In this document: positions 8,704 to 18,550 of the stretch, piece after piece
How positions within the stretch are numbered: the stretch's first letter is position 1
Layout: each line of letters starts with the position of its first letter
Origin: Bacteroidota bacterium
Lineage (GTDB): Bacteria; Bacteroidota; Bacteroidia; Chitinophagales; Chitinophagaceae
Assembly: GCA_024640225.1 (NCBI GenBank)
Contig: JAHEFK010000004.1
Span: forward strand, 1 to 64,000
Length of the DNA: 64,000 nt
Direction of reading: 5' to 3'
Translations under genes and position numbers: made by a program
The notes under the pieces: generated by a model
What the model saw: the letters and a program-made list of their open reading frames with translations, nothing else
Told to the model about the DNA's origin: nothing
Databases searched by the model: none

Positions 8704-9432
8704 ATGACGTATTTATACAACCTATTATTATTTTTTATCACACTCATTGGCGGCTTACTTCCGCTAAGAAATAAGGAATTTAATCCAGAAAGAATCAATA
8801 CTATTTTAGCGTTCTCCGGATCTTTTTTGCTTGCCGTAACGCTCTTGCATTTGATACCTGAAACCTTTACCGACATTGGCTCTAAAGCAGGACTCTATGT
8901 ACTCATCGGCTTTTTCATTCAATTGGTGATACAACGTTATACCCATGGTGTAGAACATGGCCATATTCATGTGCATCATCATGGAGAAAAAATGGCGCTT
9001 TCTTCCGTCATTATTGGTTTGAGTTTGCATGCTGCAATGGAAGGCATTCCTTTGGGCTTTAATTATCACTCCAACAGCACCGAACCGGCTTTGTATCTAG
9101 CTATTGCTACGCACAAATTCCCTGAAGCTATACTTGTAGCTTCTTTACTAATAGCTACAGGCAATAGAACTAAGATTATTCCTAACCTTATTTTCTTTTC
9201 AGCCATTACGCCATTAACCGCTATACTAGCACACAATTTGGGTATTTATTTCTTATTTGTTTCTAACATTATTTCTGTGATCATCCCCGTAGTTGCAGGT
9301 GCCTTTTTGCATATTGCTACTACCATATTTTTTGAAAGTGGCACCAAGCATCATATGCTCACCAACAAAAAAATTGCAGCCATCCTTTTGGGCGTTGGCC
9401 TTGGTTTACTTACTACCCTTATCCACGATTAA
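8704..9432 (+). CDS. ZIP family divalent metal transporter
   Basis: A 242-residue inner-membrane protein of the ZIP (zinc/iron-regulated transporter) family, importing Zn2+ or a related metal. About eight hydrophobic segments are visible. A His-rich cytoplasmic loop (HGVEHGHIHVHHHGEK) separates helices 3 and 4. The metal-site segments are HAAMEGIPLG in one helix and HKFPEA in the next, both matching family patterns. I start at the ATG at 8704 because the in-frame TTG at 8665 lies almost on the probable transcription start. The glycosyltransferase gene follows two bases after its stop, so they are likely co-transcribed. Metal specificity is not decidable. Confidence 0.9.
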   Translation: MTYLYNLLLFFITLIGGLLPLRNKEFNPERINTILAFSGSFLLAVTLLHLIPETFTDIGSKAGLYVLIGFFIQLVIQRYTHGVEHGHIHVHHHGEKMALSSVIIGLSLHAAMEGIPLGFNYHSNSTEPALYLAIATHKFPEAILVASLLIATGNRTKIIPNLIFFSAITPLTAILAHNLGIYFLFVSNIISVIIPVVAGAFLHIATTIFFESGTKHHMLTNKKIAAILLGVGLGLLTTLIHD

Positions 9433-9434
9433 TA

Positions 9435-10442
9435 ATGTTAGTGTCTCCTCCTAAACATATAATCATTAGTCGGACAGATAGTATTGGAGATGTCATACTT
9501 ACCCTACCATTAGCGGGGTTAATAAAAAAGGAATTCCCAAATTGCAGTATTAGCTTCATAGGACAGCCCTATACGCAAGCAGTTATTGAACGTTGCAATG
9601 AAGTAGATCAATTTATTAGCAAGGCCGATTTTATTGTTGCATCAGCTACTTTCGAAGCAGATGCAATTATACACGTCTTTCCAGATCTAGCAGTTGCAAA
9701 GGCTGCTAAAAAAATGAATATCCATTTTCGAATTGGCACCACCAACAGATGGTTTCATTGGTTGTATTGCAACCGATTAGTTCGCTTAAGCAGACGACAT
9801 TCTTCCCTACATGAAGCACAATTAAACGCACAGCTGTTAAAACCAATTTTATCAGCAACACATTATACGTTGGATCAACTTGCAGAAGCGGCATCTTTAG
9901 ATACAGCAGCAGCTACTAAATTTCAATTAGATCAATCTAAATACCATTTAATTTTACATCCTACTTCTAAAGGAAGTGCACGAGAATGGGGTATGCAAAA
10001 TTTTGAAAAACTAATACGCTTGCTCCCAAAAAATTTATTTACCCTCTATATTTGTGGATTAAAAAGTGACCGCGCTAAACTTGCACCTTTATTAGACCAA
10101 TGTGATGATGAGCAGATAATTGATTGTACCGGGAAATTCAATCTTAATGCCTATATAGATTTTATTCAAGCTACCGATGGACTTATTGCTAATAGCACAG
10201 GTCCACTTCATATTGCAGCGTTAAGCAATAAAGATGCATTTGGCATCTATCCTCCAATAAAACCTATGCATCCCGGCCGATGGGCTCCAATAGGAAAACA
10301 TAGCCATATTTTTGTCTTAGATAAAAATTGTGAAGACTGCAGACATTCGCAAGAAGCATGCGCTTGCATGTTAGCGATCAGTCCTATAGCGTTAGCTGAT
10401 GCTATTATTAAAGCTAGACAACAAAAATTAGATAAGCGCTAA
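9435..10442 (+). CDS. Glycosyltransferase family 9 (heptosyltransferase-like)
   Basis: A 335-residue GT-B glycosyltransferase related to ADP-heptose:LPS heptosyltransferases. The N-terminus IIISRTDSIGDVILTLPLAG and the C-terminal nucleotide-sugar site NSTGPLHIAA are family hallmarks. It presumably adds a sugar to the lipid A-core or another cell-surface glycan at the inner face of the inner membrane. A Cys cluster near the C-terminus (CEDCRHSQEACACM) is also seen in some GT9 proteins. It follows the ZIP gene by two bases, and its last 15 bases overlap the convergent DUF3050 gene. The exact acceptor cannot be inferred, so I give no symbol. Confidence 0.9.
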   Translation: MLVSPPKHIIISRTDSIGDVILTLPLAGLIKKEFPNCSISFIGQPYTQAVIERCNEVDQFISKADFIVASATFEADAIIHVFPDLAVAKAAKKMNIHFRIGTTNRWFHWLYCNRLVRLSRRHSSLHEAQLNAQLLKPILSATHYTLDQLAEAASLDTAAATKFQLDQSKYHLILHPTSKGSAREWGMQNFEKLIRLLPKNLFTLYICGLKSDRAKLAPLLDQCDDEQIIDCTGKFNLNAYIDFIQATDGLIANSTGPLHIAALSNKDAFGIYPPIKPMHPGRWAPIGKHSHIFVLDKNCEDCRHSQEACACMLAISPIALADAIIKARQQKLDKR

Positions 10443-11192
10443 TATAGCATCCCATAATTGGTAGCGAAACTGAATACTTCTTTTTGCATATTCAGCCGCT
10501 TCTCTCCATTTGTTTTCGTCATCGCCACAAAGTTCCGTTACCATTTCAATAGCCAAATGACTATGATGATCGCCATCTACCTCAATATGTCTTTCTAAAT
10601 AATATTTAAATGGATTTATTTTTTCTGGATGACTAGAAGATAGTTCCTTCACTAAATTCATAAACATTTCTGGAATCAAATCTTCTCTTCCAAAAGTGAA
10701 TACTGCAGCGACAACATGTGCTTTTTGAGTGGCAATTACCTCAAACGTAAATTCAAGAAAAGCTTGCACTTTGGGATGCTCAACGTGTTTCTTAATTACT
10801 TCCTGAATAAGCATTCCTTTTTTCAAATCTTCTAAAAAAGCCGCTATGGCTGCAGTAGATGCACCAAGTTGCTGCATGGCATTAACATACATTTCAAAAT
10901 GACTTCTACGCACACCGTGTTCGTCCACATCCGATTCTTCACCCAATACAATTTCATTAATCAAATAGCGCGTATTAGGATGACCAACGGGCACCCAAGG
11001 GACTTGGACACAGGTAAGTAATTGCTGTAGCGTTTTTAATAGCGACATAAAATCGAACACCGCATATACATGTTGCTCTGTAAACAATTGCAGTTGATCT
11101 AACCGTTCAACTTTTTTATAAAGTGGGTGCGTTAATAAAGCTTGCCTATCGACAGCGATTTCTTTTTTAATTTGTTCTATTGAAGTATTCAT
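10428..11192 (-). CDS. DUF3050 protein (heme oxygenase-like fold)
   Basis: A 254-residue, mainly helical soluble protein of the DUF3050 family. Features matching the family are the N-terminal 'HPLYKKV..LDQLQLFTEQHVYAVFDFMSLLK' region (heme oxygenase-like first helices), a conserved 'WVPVGHPNTRYLINEIVLGEESD' region with metal-ligand-like Glu/Asp/His, and a C-terminal 'LERHIEVDGDHHSHLA'. Repeated E-x-x-H and D-x-x-H patterns suggest a di-iron or heme-oxygenase-like site (inference). It follows batE by two bases and overlaps the convergent glycosyltransferase by 15 bases. No biochemical function is assigned. Confidence 0.85.
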   Translation of the reverse strand: MNTSIEQIKKEIAVDRQALLTHPLYKKVERLDQLQLFTEQHVYAVFDFMSLLKTLQQLLTCVQVPWVPVGHPNTRYLINEIVLGEESDVDEHGVRRSHFEMYVNAMQQLGASTAAIAAFLEDLKKGMLIQEVIKKHVEHPKVQAFLEFTFEVIATQKAHVVAAVFTFGREDLIPEMFMNLVKELSSSHPEKINPFKYYLERHIEVDGDHHSHLAIEMVTELCGDDENKWREAAEYAKRSIQFRYQLWDAILALI

Positions 11193-11194
11193 CT

Positions 11195-11950
11195 TTAAAA
11201 TTTAGCTATAGCGCTTTTTTGCATCCAAGTTTCTATACCATTTGGCAATGCCACTTTATACCAGTTAGATTCACTTTGCAAAACAGAAACAAGGGTGCCA
11301 TAAGGCACTTGTTTGCCTGCTTTTGAAAGCGGTGTTGCATATTGCATTGCCTGATCGGACTGCACAACAAAAACAGCAGTTTTACTTAATTGCGACCAAG
11401 ACAAATAGGCCATAATAAAAAAACAAGTACTTAAAAATAGTGCGGTATTTTTAATGGTACGAAACTGTTTCTTTGTTCGCAATGCCATGGGCAAATACAT
11501 ACACAATCCGACAACAACCAAAATAAAAAGTGCTGCAAAAGCCCAATAATTATGGAAATAAGGATTTATTAAAAGCTTCCACCATCTTAACAAAATAAAA
11601 TCAAAATAGTTGGGTAACCTATCCACTAATCTACTTTGGGCAATCTGCAAATTATCCTCTGCGTCTTTATTAAAGGGATGAAGCAGTAATGATTTTTGAA
11701 AACAAGCAATAGATTCGGCAATTAAATGCTGATTATAATAAACCACTCCTTTGTTAAACCATAATTGATCTTGATAAGGAGCGTATTGCAACATACTATC
11801 TAACATACGGTTGGCAACATCCCATTGATTATCTTGCATAGCCAGCTTAAAACGCTCCTGCAAAGTATTATTAGAAGCTTTACCCCAAACCGTATAACTA
11901 GACAAAACAAGTACTGAGCAAACAATAAAATTGACTACTATCTTTTTCAT
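11195..11950 (-). CDS. batE: BatE-like protein (TPR, two membrane helices, SH3)
   Basis: 251 residues. Order: signal-like N-terminus, TPR-like helices (about 30-105, with WFNKGVVYYNQ), two transmembrane helices (about 130-155 and 165-185), then a bacterial SH3 domain ending ESNWYKVALPNGIETWMQKS. This is the BatE architecture of the Bacteroides aerotolerance gene set. Its ATG overlaps the batD stop by four bases, indicating translational coupling. BatE is thought to act at the inner membrane/periplasm with the other Bat proteins; the process is poorly defined. The usual batA/B/C neighbours are absent. Confidence 0.8.
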   Translation of the reverse strand: MKKIVVNFIVCSVLVLSSYTVWGKASNNTLQERFKLAMQDNQWDVANRMLDSMLQYAPYQDQLWFNKGVVYYNQHLIAESIACFQKSLLLHPFNKDAEDNLQIAQSRLVDRLPNYFDFILLRWWKLLINPYFHNYWAFAALFILVVVGLCMYLPMALRTKKQFRTIKNTALFLSTCFFIMAYLSWSQLSKTAVFVVQSDQAMQYATPLSKAGKQVPYGTLVSVLQSESNWYKVALPNGIETWMQKSAIAKF

Positions 11951-13908
11951 CTTTTACTATTTTCTAGGTGAGTAATAATGGCAATGGTATCTTGGTAGGT
12001 TTGCTGCATTTTATGCTCAGCAATTGAAGGCGCATATAAAGCCATCTCACAATCGTTGATAACGGCGGTTACACTTTCTATTAGCTTTGGCTCTAATGAT
12101 CTTGCGGTCAATTTTTCTAAAGCGGCCTCTTTCGACAAACTTGCTAAATCGATATGTAACGTATCACTTAAGTACAACCAAATAGCTCTAGAGACCTCTT
12201 CATAAAACAACGTCGTTTGTTTTTGTTCTAAAAATACGTTGGCTTTTTTCATGCGTTTCAAAGCCACTTTATTCGATCGGCTATTACGTTTATCTATCCA
12301 AGCAGCCCAAATCGATTGCCATTTATCTTTATTTAATTGAATAATTAAAAATAAACCAACTAAAAAGAGCGCAATCCAATACCAAGTATGATCAAAAGCA
12401 TACAATGGTTGATGTACGTTCAACAAGATTTTTGGACTATGAAATTGAGCAAGCGTATTTTTTTGAGCTCTATTGAGGTGCTTTCCTAAAACTACATGCA
12501 AATGAATTGCTTGCGAAACAAGTTGCTCATATTGTTTGGTTGTGGGGTTAAAATACGAAAAGGTAATTGGAGCTATTTCATAATCGCCAGGTGCGGTCGG
12601 CAATAAGGCGTATTCAAATTGCTTAAACCCTTCAATTGTAGTTGTTCTACCTGTAATAGAATCGATAACAATAGGGTCGTATTTTTCTATGCCTTTTGGC
12701 AATTCAAATAGAGGCGCTTCCATCAATTTTAAATTACCGCTTCCTCTAATTAGCAATTTTAATTTTAAGGCATCATCTGTACTACAGGTTTGTTTATCGA
12801 GCTGTACATCGAATTGAAATTTACCTACAGCACCGGTAAAAGTACTAGGTTTTTTAGCGCTCGGCACATCATTTACCTGAATGACAACAGGCGCACTAGA
12901 AATAGTAACGGGAATATCCTTATAAGCCATTCCAGAAAACATATCGTTGTCAAAAAACGGATCGCCCATAAACAAACTTCCAAATTGACTGAAAAAAGGA
13001 TCGTCAGCAAATGGATTGGAACGCTTCGTTTTTTGAATCACCCTAACTAAGCCCTTAGCTTCAGCAGGATCTAATTGTAATTTGCCTACTTGCTGTGGAA
13101 AAAGTGCAGACTTCTTCAACAAAAAAACTTGATACTTTTTACCATTAATCACTTCTTCTGTGGGCTTCATTTCTTTGGGCAATTCAAAATCTTGCGTCCA
13201 AAAACCATTTAAAGAGGGTAATTTAGATATACTCATTTGCATAGGCAAACGTGTATAGAGCTTGTAACTGGTAGTTATTTGTTCGCCCACATAGGCGCTT
13301 GATTTGTCTACACTTACTTTTATAAAAACATTTTTATTTAAATCAGCTGGAGCCTTTATTTCTTCTGCAGGCTGATTAGCTGGAGGCGCTTGTGCCCTTC
13401 CTCTTCCAGAAAAGAGTTGCTGCATTTGTTGCATCTGCTGACGCATCATTGCCCAAGGATCTTGATCATCATCTCCAAACGGATCGCGACTAGAAGATCG
13501 CTGTTGGGTTACTGAACCATTTACCACCTGAATGCTCAGTGCATTAGAAATATATGTATGATTGGCTGCATCTTTTGCTGTAGCACCTTGCACGGTACAA
13601 ACACCCAAATGCTTTGGCTGTAGCACATAAGATATCGTGATAGCTTTTGACTCCACCATCCTATTCCCTATCATCTGAATATTAGATTGGGAAGATTGAT
13701 AAGGACCGCCAACAATAGTAAAATCGGTATAATTAGGTGGTGATAAACTTTCTATTTGTTGGGCATTCTGTAAGGTATAATCTACTTGCAATTGATCTTT
13801 AATGCCTATCTTTTCTGCACTTACCTGCGTGCTAAAAACCAATTGTTGCGCTTGGGCGACAAGAGTAGTTGAAAAAAATAAAAGCCACAATAATAATGAC
13901 CTTAGCAT
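11947..13908 (-). CDS. batD: BatD family protein
   Basis: About 653 residues. A signal peptide (start MLRSLLLW, cleavage near AQAQQ) is followed by a large beta-rich periplasmic region containing Ig-like BatD modules and a Met/Gln-rich stretch (MMRQQMQQMQQLF, around residues 150-165), then one transmembrane helix ('WYWIALFLVGLFLIIQL', about residue 500) and a cytoplasmic helical tail. The reading frame is open up to 13953, but an exact -7 element at 13926-13933 lies inside that extension and the signal peptide starts at 13908, so I chose 13908. Overlaps batE by four bases. Family is clear; biochemical role unknown. Confidence 0.85.
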   Translation of the reverse strand: MLRSLLLWLLFFSTTLVAQAQQLVFSTQVSAEKIGIKDQLQVDYTLQNAQQIESLSPPNYTDFTIVGGPYQSSQSNIQMIGNRMVESKAITISYVLQPKHLGVCTVQGATAKDAANHTYISNALSIQVVNGSVTQQRSSSRDPFGDDDQDPWAMMRQQMQQMQQLFSGRGRAQAPPANQPAEEIKAPADLNKNVFIKVSVDKSSAYVGEQITTSYKLYTRLPMQMSISKLPSLNGFWTQDFELPKEMKPTEEVINGKKYQVFLLKKSALFPQQVGKLQLDPAEAKGLVRVIQKTKRSNPFADDPFFSQFGSLFMGDPFFDNDMFSGMAYKDIPVTISSAPVVIQVNDVPSAKKPSTFTGAVGKFQFDVQLDKQTCSTDDALKLKLLIRGSGNLKLMEAPLFELPKGIEKYDPIVIDSITGRTTTIEGFKQFEYALLPTAPGDYEIAPITFSYFNPTTKQYEQLVSQAIHLHVVLGKHLNRAQKNTLAQFHSPKILLNVHQPLYAFDHTWYWIALFLVGLFLIIQLNKDKWQSIWAAWIDKRNSRSNKVALKRMKKANVFLEQKQTTLFYEEVSRAIWLYLSDTLHIDLASLSKEAALEKLTARSLEPKLIESVTAVINDCEMALYAPSIAEHKMQQTYQDTIAIITHLENSKR

Positions 13909-13925
13909 AGCAAAAATTTTAGTTA

Positions 13926-13933
13926 CAAATTTA
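13926..13933 (-). promoter_or_regulatory. -7 promoter element (TAAATTTG) for batD-batE-DUF3050
   Basis: Exact TAnnTTTG match on the minus strand, giving an approximately 14-base leader to the batD ATG at 13908. It decides the batD start, because the longer frame would begin upstream of it. Confidence 0.55.
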
Positions 13934-14042
13934 ATAGTTGAACGATTTAACATAGCCTGAAAGTGGTTAAAAATGCGTTAAAACAATCGCTCAATTAGAA
14001 ACAAAATATGTACTTTTAAGGGTATTACCTACAAAATCTACC

Positions 14043-15326
14043 ATGAATAAAATTCAAAAATCTTGGGCCATGTACGATTGGTCTAACTCTGCCTATAACC
14101 TGGTTATCACCTCTACCATTTTCCCAGCCTATTACAAAGCCGTTACACCAGCACACATAAAAATTGGCAATGGTTCGGTTTCTAATAATGTAGTGTTTGA
14201 CTATACCCTTGCACTTGCTTATTTACTCATCGCTTTTATGTCGCCCATATTATCTTCTATGGCAGATGTTGGTGGCAATAAAAAACGCTATATGCAGTTT
14301 TTCACCTATTTAGGTAGTTTGGCTTGTGTAGGTTTATTTTATTTTACCGACCAACATCTTTGGTGGGGTATCGCTTGTTTTGGCATAGCTGCAATAGGAT
14401 ATTGTGGCAGCTTGGTTTTTTACAATGCTTACTTACCCGAAATCGCTACTACGCAAGAACAAGATCGATTAAGTGCCTTAGGCTTTTCGTATGGATACAT
14501 TGGATCCGTTCTATTACAAATCCTATGCCTCACCTTTATTTTGGCACCTACATTTTGGCATATACCCAACGAGGGGATTGCTTCTCGAATATCCTTTTTA
14601 TTAGTCGGAATATGGTGGCTAGGCTTTTCACAAATTCCATTTAGATTTTTACCTAATGCAACTAAACAACAAGTGTCGAAAACAAAAACAAATTTTAGCG
14701 CTGGTTTTAGCGAATTAAAAAAAGTGCTCGACCAAGTAAAAAAGATGCCAACACTGAAGTATTATTTACTTGCTTTTTTCTTTTATAGTTTAGGCGTACA
14801 AACAGTTATGCTTGCGGCTACCCTATTTGGAACGAGTGAAATCACCAAATCAAACGGTGAAAAATTGGGCATGCAAGAATTAATTACCATTATCTTAATT
14901 ATACAATTGGTGGCCATAATAGGCGCCACCTTATTGTCAAAAATATCTGCTCAAATGGGCAATATCAAAGCTTTACTATTAGTGGTAAGTATTTGGATTG
15001 GAGTATGCGTAGCTGCTTACTATACCAAACATGAAACTGCCTTTTATTGCTTGGCAGCTGTAGTGGGTTTAATTATGGGGGGCATTCAATCGTTGAGTCG
15101 CTCTACCTATGCTAAATTGATGCCCCCAACGCAAGATACCAGTTCGTTCTTCAGCTTTTATGATGTGAGTGAAAAAATGGCCATCGTCATTGGTATGTTT
15201 GCTTTTGGATTTATAGAGCAATTAACTGGCAGCATGCGCAACTCCATTTTACTTTTAATTTTATTTTTTATTGTTGGATTTATCTTTTTAACCCGAACTT
15301 TACAACATCAAAAAACAACATCTTAA
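14043..15326 (+). CDS. MFS transporter of the UMF1/Atg22 family
   Basis: A 427-residue inner-membrane protein with about twelve hydrophobic segments. The N-terminus SWAMYDWSNSAYNLVITSTIFPAYY is the hallmark of the UMF1 (Atg22-like) branch of the major facilitator superfamily, and the later GGIQSLSRSTYAKLMP segment is also typical. In yeast Atg22 exports amino acids from the vacuole; bacterial substrates are unknown. The stop overlaps the next start in TAATG, so it is coupled to the metallo-hydrolase. A near-match -7 sequence (TACTTTTA) lies about 30 bases upstream. Confidence 0.9.
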   Translation: MNKIQKSWAMYDWSNSAYNLVITSTIFPAYYKAVTPAHIKIGNGSVSNNVVFDYTLALAYLLIAFMSPILSSMADVGGNKKRYMQFFTYLGSLACVGLFYFTDQHLWWGIACFGIAAIGYCGSLVFYNAYLPEIATTQEQDRLSALGFSYGYIGSVLLQILCLTFILAPTFWHIPNEGIASRISFLLVGIWWLGFSQIPFRFLPNATKQQVSKTKTNFSAGFSELKKVLDQVKKMPTLKYYLLAFFFYSLGVQTVMLAATLFGTSEITKSNGEKLGMQELITIILIIQLVAIIGATLLSKISAQMGNIKALLLVVSIWIGVCVAAYYTKHETAFYCLAAVVGLIMGGIQSLSRSTYAKLMPPTQDTSSFFSFYDVSEKMAIVIGMFAFGFIEQLTGSMRNSILLLILFFIVGFIFLTRTLQHQKTTS

Positions 15327-16168
15327 TGAATCTTTATTCCATACAAACAGGCCTCTTTAAATTAGACGGCGGCGCCATGCATGGCGTTGTACCTAAAAGC
15401 ATGTGGCAAAAATTCAATCCAGCTGATGAAAACAATATGTGTAGCTGGGGCATGCGTTGTTTATTAATAGAACAAGACCATCGCTTAATCTTAGTAGATA
15501 CGGGTATTGGCAACAAACAAGACGAAAAGTTTTTTAGCCACTACTATTTACATGGCGATTATACTTTAGATAACGAATTGAAAAAAGTGGGCTTTTCAAA
15601 AGATGACATCACCGATGTTTTTCTAACTCACTTGCACTTTGACCATTGTGGTGGTGCTATCGAACGACAAGGTGATCGACTAGTGCCTGCTTTTAAAAAA
15701 GCGACCTATTGGAGCAACGAAGATCATTGGAATTGGGCTGTTCACCCCAATGATAGAGAAAAAGCGTCCTTTTTAAAAGAGAATATTTTGCCGATCCAAG
15801 AAAGCGGTCAATTACAGTTTATAACGACTAAAGATGCGGAAGAATGGTTGCCTAACATAGCAATTCGTTATGTATATGGCCATACAGAGGCAATGATGTT
15901 GCCACAAATTAACTATAAAGACAAAACGATTTTATATTGCGCCGACCTTATGCCATCTGTTGCACATATCGCACTACCTTGGGTAATGGGCTATGATATG
16001 CGCCCTTTAGAGACCTTAAAAGAAAAGAAAAGCCTACTTCAAGAAGCCGTAGAAAAAAATATGTATTTATATTTTGAACATGATGCTGTAAATGAATTAT
16101 GCTCCTTGCAACAAACAGAAAAAGGCATTAAGCAACATGAACTTTTCACTTTAAACGAAATGCTTTAG
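15326..16168 (+). CDS. Metallo-beta-lactamase fold hydrolase
   Basis: A 280-residue cytoplasmic enzyme of the metallo-beta-lactamase superfamily. The zinc motif is H102-L-H104-F-D106-H107, followed by a GHTEAMM motif (His) and an ADLMPS motif (bridging Asp) later. The layout resembles lactonase/quorum-quenching-type or generic MBL hydrolases ('LIEQDHRLILVDTGIGN'). The substrate cannot be told. It starts inside the stop of the upstream MFS gene and ends two bases before the fluoride channel gene, so it is mid-operon. Confidence 0.88.
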   Translation: MNLYSIQTGLFKLDGGAMHGVVPKSMWQKFNPADENNMCSWGMRCLLIEQDHRLILVDTGIGNKQDEKFFSHYYLHGDYTLDNELKKVGFSKDDITDVFLTHLHFDHCGGAIERQGDRLVPAFKKATYWSNEDHWNWAVHPNDREKASFLKENILPIQESGQLQFITTKDAEEWLPNIAIRYVYGHTEAMMLPQINYKDKTILYCADLMPSVAHIALPWVMGYDMRPLETLKEKKSLLQEAVEKNMYLYFEHDAVNELCSLQQTEKGIKQHELFTLNEML

Positions 16169-16170
16169 TC

Positions 16171-16542
16171 ATGTGGAAATCAATATTACTTGTAGGATCT
16201 GGTGGTTTTATAGGAAGCACTTTGCGTTATTTAATTGGCATGTGGATTCAAAAAGGAAATAGCTTTTCTTTTCCTTGGGCTACTTTTTTAATTAATATCA
16301 CAGGCTGTTTTCTAATAGGCGTGTTAACTGGTTTTTTACAAAAGAATGTACAACAACATCAACTATTGTGGCTTTTATTAGCTACGGGATTTTGTGGTGG
16401 CTTTACTACGTTCTCAAGTTTCGCACTTGAAAATGTTCATTTAATTAAAAATGCACTCAGTTATTATGCCATGCTGTATACATTAGCAAGTGTTGTTGTC
16501 GGCATCTTACTTTGCCGTTTTGGCATTTGGTTAATCCAATAA
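16171..16542 (+). CDS. crcB: Fluoride channel CrcB/Fluc
   Basis: A 123-residue inner-membrane protein with four hydrophobic helices, which dimerises in antiparallel to form a fluoride exporter. Family motifs are visible: GGFIGSTLRYLIG at the N-terminus, NITGCFLIG in helix 2 (Asn lining the pore) and GFCGGFTTFSSF in helix 3 (the Phe box and TTFS of the central sodium site). Full length. It sits two bases after the MBL-fold gene and nine bases before cdd. No fluoride riboswitch is visible upstream; the gene is embedded in an operon. Confidence 0.95.
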   Translation: MWKSILLVGSGGFIGSTLRYLIGMWIQKGNSFSFPWATFLINITGCFLIGVLTGFLQKNVQQHQLLWLLLATGFCGGFTTFSSFALENVHLIKNALSYYAMLYTLASVVVGILLCRFGIWLIQ

Positions 16543-16551
16543 AAATAAACT

Positions 16552-17031
16552 ATGCCTACTTATTCATTTACCTTCGAGCGCTGCCTACTTAAAGATCTTG
16601 CACCATCCATATCGAAAGCAGTGGCTCTCGCAAAAGATGCCTGTGTAAAGGCTTATGCACCCTATTCGCATTTCAAAGTTGGCTGTGCTGTTTTACTTGA
16701 TGACAACACCTACATCACGGGCTCAAATCATGAAAATGCGGCCTACCCGGCAGGTATTTGCGCGGAACGAGCGGCTTTATCCACTTTAGATATGAGCAAT
16801 CATGAACGCAAGGTACTAGCTATTGTTATCACCTACCAATCAGCAAGCGAAAAGCAAGATCCCTTATCGCCTTGTGGTATTTGCCGTCAAACTATAGCGG
16901 AAATTGAACATTGGCAAAAATCTCCTATTGCCGTGTATATGTGCAGTCCATTAGATGAAATAATAAAGGTAGCAGATGCAAGCCACCTACTACCTTTTGG
17001 TTTTAATAATGAGTATCTAAAAATGGACTAG
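16552..17031 (+). CDS. cdd: Cytidine deaminase
   Basis: A 159-residue zinc enzyme that converts cytidine or deoxycytidine to the uridine form in pyrimidine salvage. The catalytic motif [15 protein letters not shown] contains Cys70 (zinc) and Glu72 (proton shuttle), and PCGICRQ supplies the other two Cys ligands, as in the small tetrameric type. The N-terminal 20 residues are slightly longer than in classic Cdd. It is the last gene of the plus-strand run from 14043. Its TAG stop shares a CTAG palindrome with the stop of the convergent proS. Confidence 0.95.
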   Translation: MPTYSFTFERCLLKDLAPSISKAVALAKDACVKAYAPYSHFKVGCAVLLDDNTYITGSNHENAAYPAGICAERAALSTLDMSNHERKVLAIVITYQSASEKQDPLSPCGICRQTIAEIEHWQKSPIAVYMCSPLDEIIKVADASHLLPFGFNNEYLKMD

Positions 17032-18503
17032 TAAGCTCTAGCAAATAATACGCGTTGTGTAGACGGATTACCTGTTAAGATGCACTTACCTGCTTCCAAT
17101 TTATTATTCAACGGAATGCAACGAATTGTTGCCTTTGTTAATTCTTTTATTTTTTCTTCAGTCTCTGGAGTGCCGTCCCAGTGCGCTGAAACAAAACCTG
17201 TTTTATTATCTAAAACATCCACAAATTCTTCCCAAGTAGTTACTTCCGTAGTCATGGCTGTTCTAAATTGTTGTGCACGATCAAATAAATTATTTTGAAT
17301 AGCCGATAGCAAATCAACAATATGGCTGTCTAAATTATCCATACTCATCACTTGCTTTTCTTTAGTATCTCTGCGTGCCACTTCCACTTGATTGTTTTCC
17401 ATATCACGAGCACCCAATGCTATTCTCACAGGAATACCTTGCATTTCATACTCTGCAAATTTCCAGCCTGGTCGTGCAGCATCATCTAAATCCATTTTCA
17501 CGCGTACGCCTTTTGCTTGTAGTTGTTTTGCCAATTCTTTAATCTTAGCATCAATCGCTGGTTTAGAATCTGGTCCTTTATATATAGGTACAAATACCAC
17601 TTGTATCGGCGCTATTTTCGGAGGCAATACCAAACCTTCATCATCACTATGTGCCATCACCAATGCTCCAATTAAACGCGTAGATACGCCCCAAGAGGTA
17701 GCCCATACATACTCTTCTGTATTGTCTTTAGTGGAGAACTTTACATCAAATGCTTTTGCAAAATTTTGTCCCAAGAAATGAGAAGTGCCTGCCTGCAATG
17801 CTTTACCATCTTGCATTAAAGCTTCGATACAATAAGTTTCTTCTGCTCCAGCAAAACGCTCGTTCGGACTTTTAATACCGCGAATTACGGGTAAGGCCAT
17901 ATACTCTTCAGCAAAATTAGCATACACATCCAGCATGCGTTCTGTTTCTTCAATTGCCTCTTCTTTACTTGCATGTGCTGTATGCCCTTCTTGCCATAAA
18001 AACTCAGCCGTACGTAAAAACAAACGTGTACGCATTTCCCAACGAACTACATTAGCCCATTGATTAATTAAAAGCGGCAAATCTCGGTATGATTGTATCC
18101 AGTTTTTATAGGTACTCCAAATGATAGTTTCTGAAGTAGGACGAACAATTAACTCTTCTTCCAATTTTGCTTCAGGATCAACAATAATACCTTTTCCGTT
18201 AGGATCATTCTTTAAACGATAATGGGTAACTACCGCACATTCTTTAGCAAAGCCATCTACGTGAGCAGCCTCTTTACTTAAAAAACTTTTAGGGATAAAT
18301 AAAGGAAAGTAAGCATTCTGATGACCTGTAGCCTTAAACTGACGGTCCAATTCATCTCTCATGTTTTCCCACAAAGCATATCCGTATGGTTTTATGACCA
18401 TACAGCCCCTTACAGCAGAATGATCGGCCAATCCCCCTCTGAGAATTAGTTCATTATACCATTGCGAATAATCTTGTTTACGAGTTGTTAATGTCTTACT
18501 CAT
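17028..18503 (-). CDS. proS: Proline--tRNA ligase (archaeal/eukaryal type)
   Basis: A 491-residue class II aminoacyl-tRNA synthetase that charges tRNA-Pro. The sequence has the class II catalytic core ([34 protein letters not shown]) and anticodon-binding domain (IQVVFVPIY). It lacks the ~180-residue editing insertion of the usual bacterial form and ends in the C-terminal zinc-binding-like domain of the archaeal/eukaryal ProRS type, which is common in Bacteroidota. It is monocistronic and converges on cdd. Confidence 0.96.
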   Translation of the reverse strand: MSKTLTTRKQDYSQWYNELILRGGLADHSAVRGCMVIKPYGYALWENMRDELDRQFKATGHQNAYFPLFIPKSFLSKEAAHVDGFAKECAVVTHYRLKNDPNGKGIIVDPEAKLEEELIVRPTSETIIWSTYKNWIQSYRDLPLLINQWANVVRWEMRTRLFLRTAEFLWQEGHTAHASKEEAIEETERMLDVYANFAEEYMALPVIRGIKSPNERFAGAEETYCIEALMQDGKALQAGTSHFLGQNFAKAFDVKFSTKDNTEEYVWATSWGVSTRLIGALVMAHSDDEGLVLPPKIAPIQVVFVPIYKGPDSKPAIDAKIKELAKQLQAKGVRVKMDLDDAARPGWKFAEYEMQGIPVRIALGARDMENNQVEVARRDTKEKQVMSMDNLDSHIVDLLSAIQNNLFDRAQQFRTAMTTEVTTWEEFVDVLDNKTGFVSAHWDGTPETEEKIKELTKATIRCIPLNNKLEAGKCILTGNPSTQRVLFARAY

Positions 18504-18550
18504 TAGTCTAATTAAAGTGTTTATGTTGTACTTTTATGTGGTAGTATTTG

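Noticed and set aside
13909-13953. Upstream start extending BatD by 15 residues
   Set aside because: A -7 element (13926-13933) lies inside it, and the signal peptide begins at the later ATG.
16171-16542. Fluoride riboswitch upstream of crcB
   Set aside because: The gene is two bases after the previous stop inside an operon; no room for or sign of the riboswitch fold.
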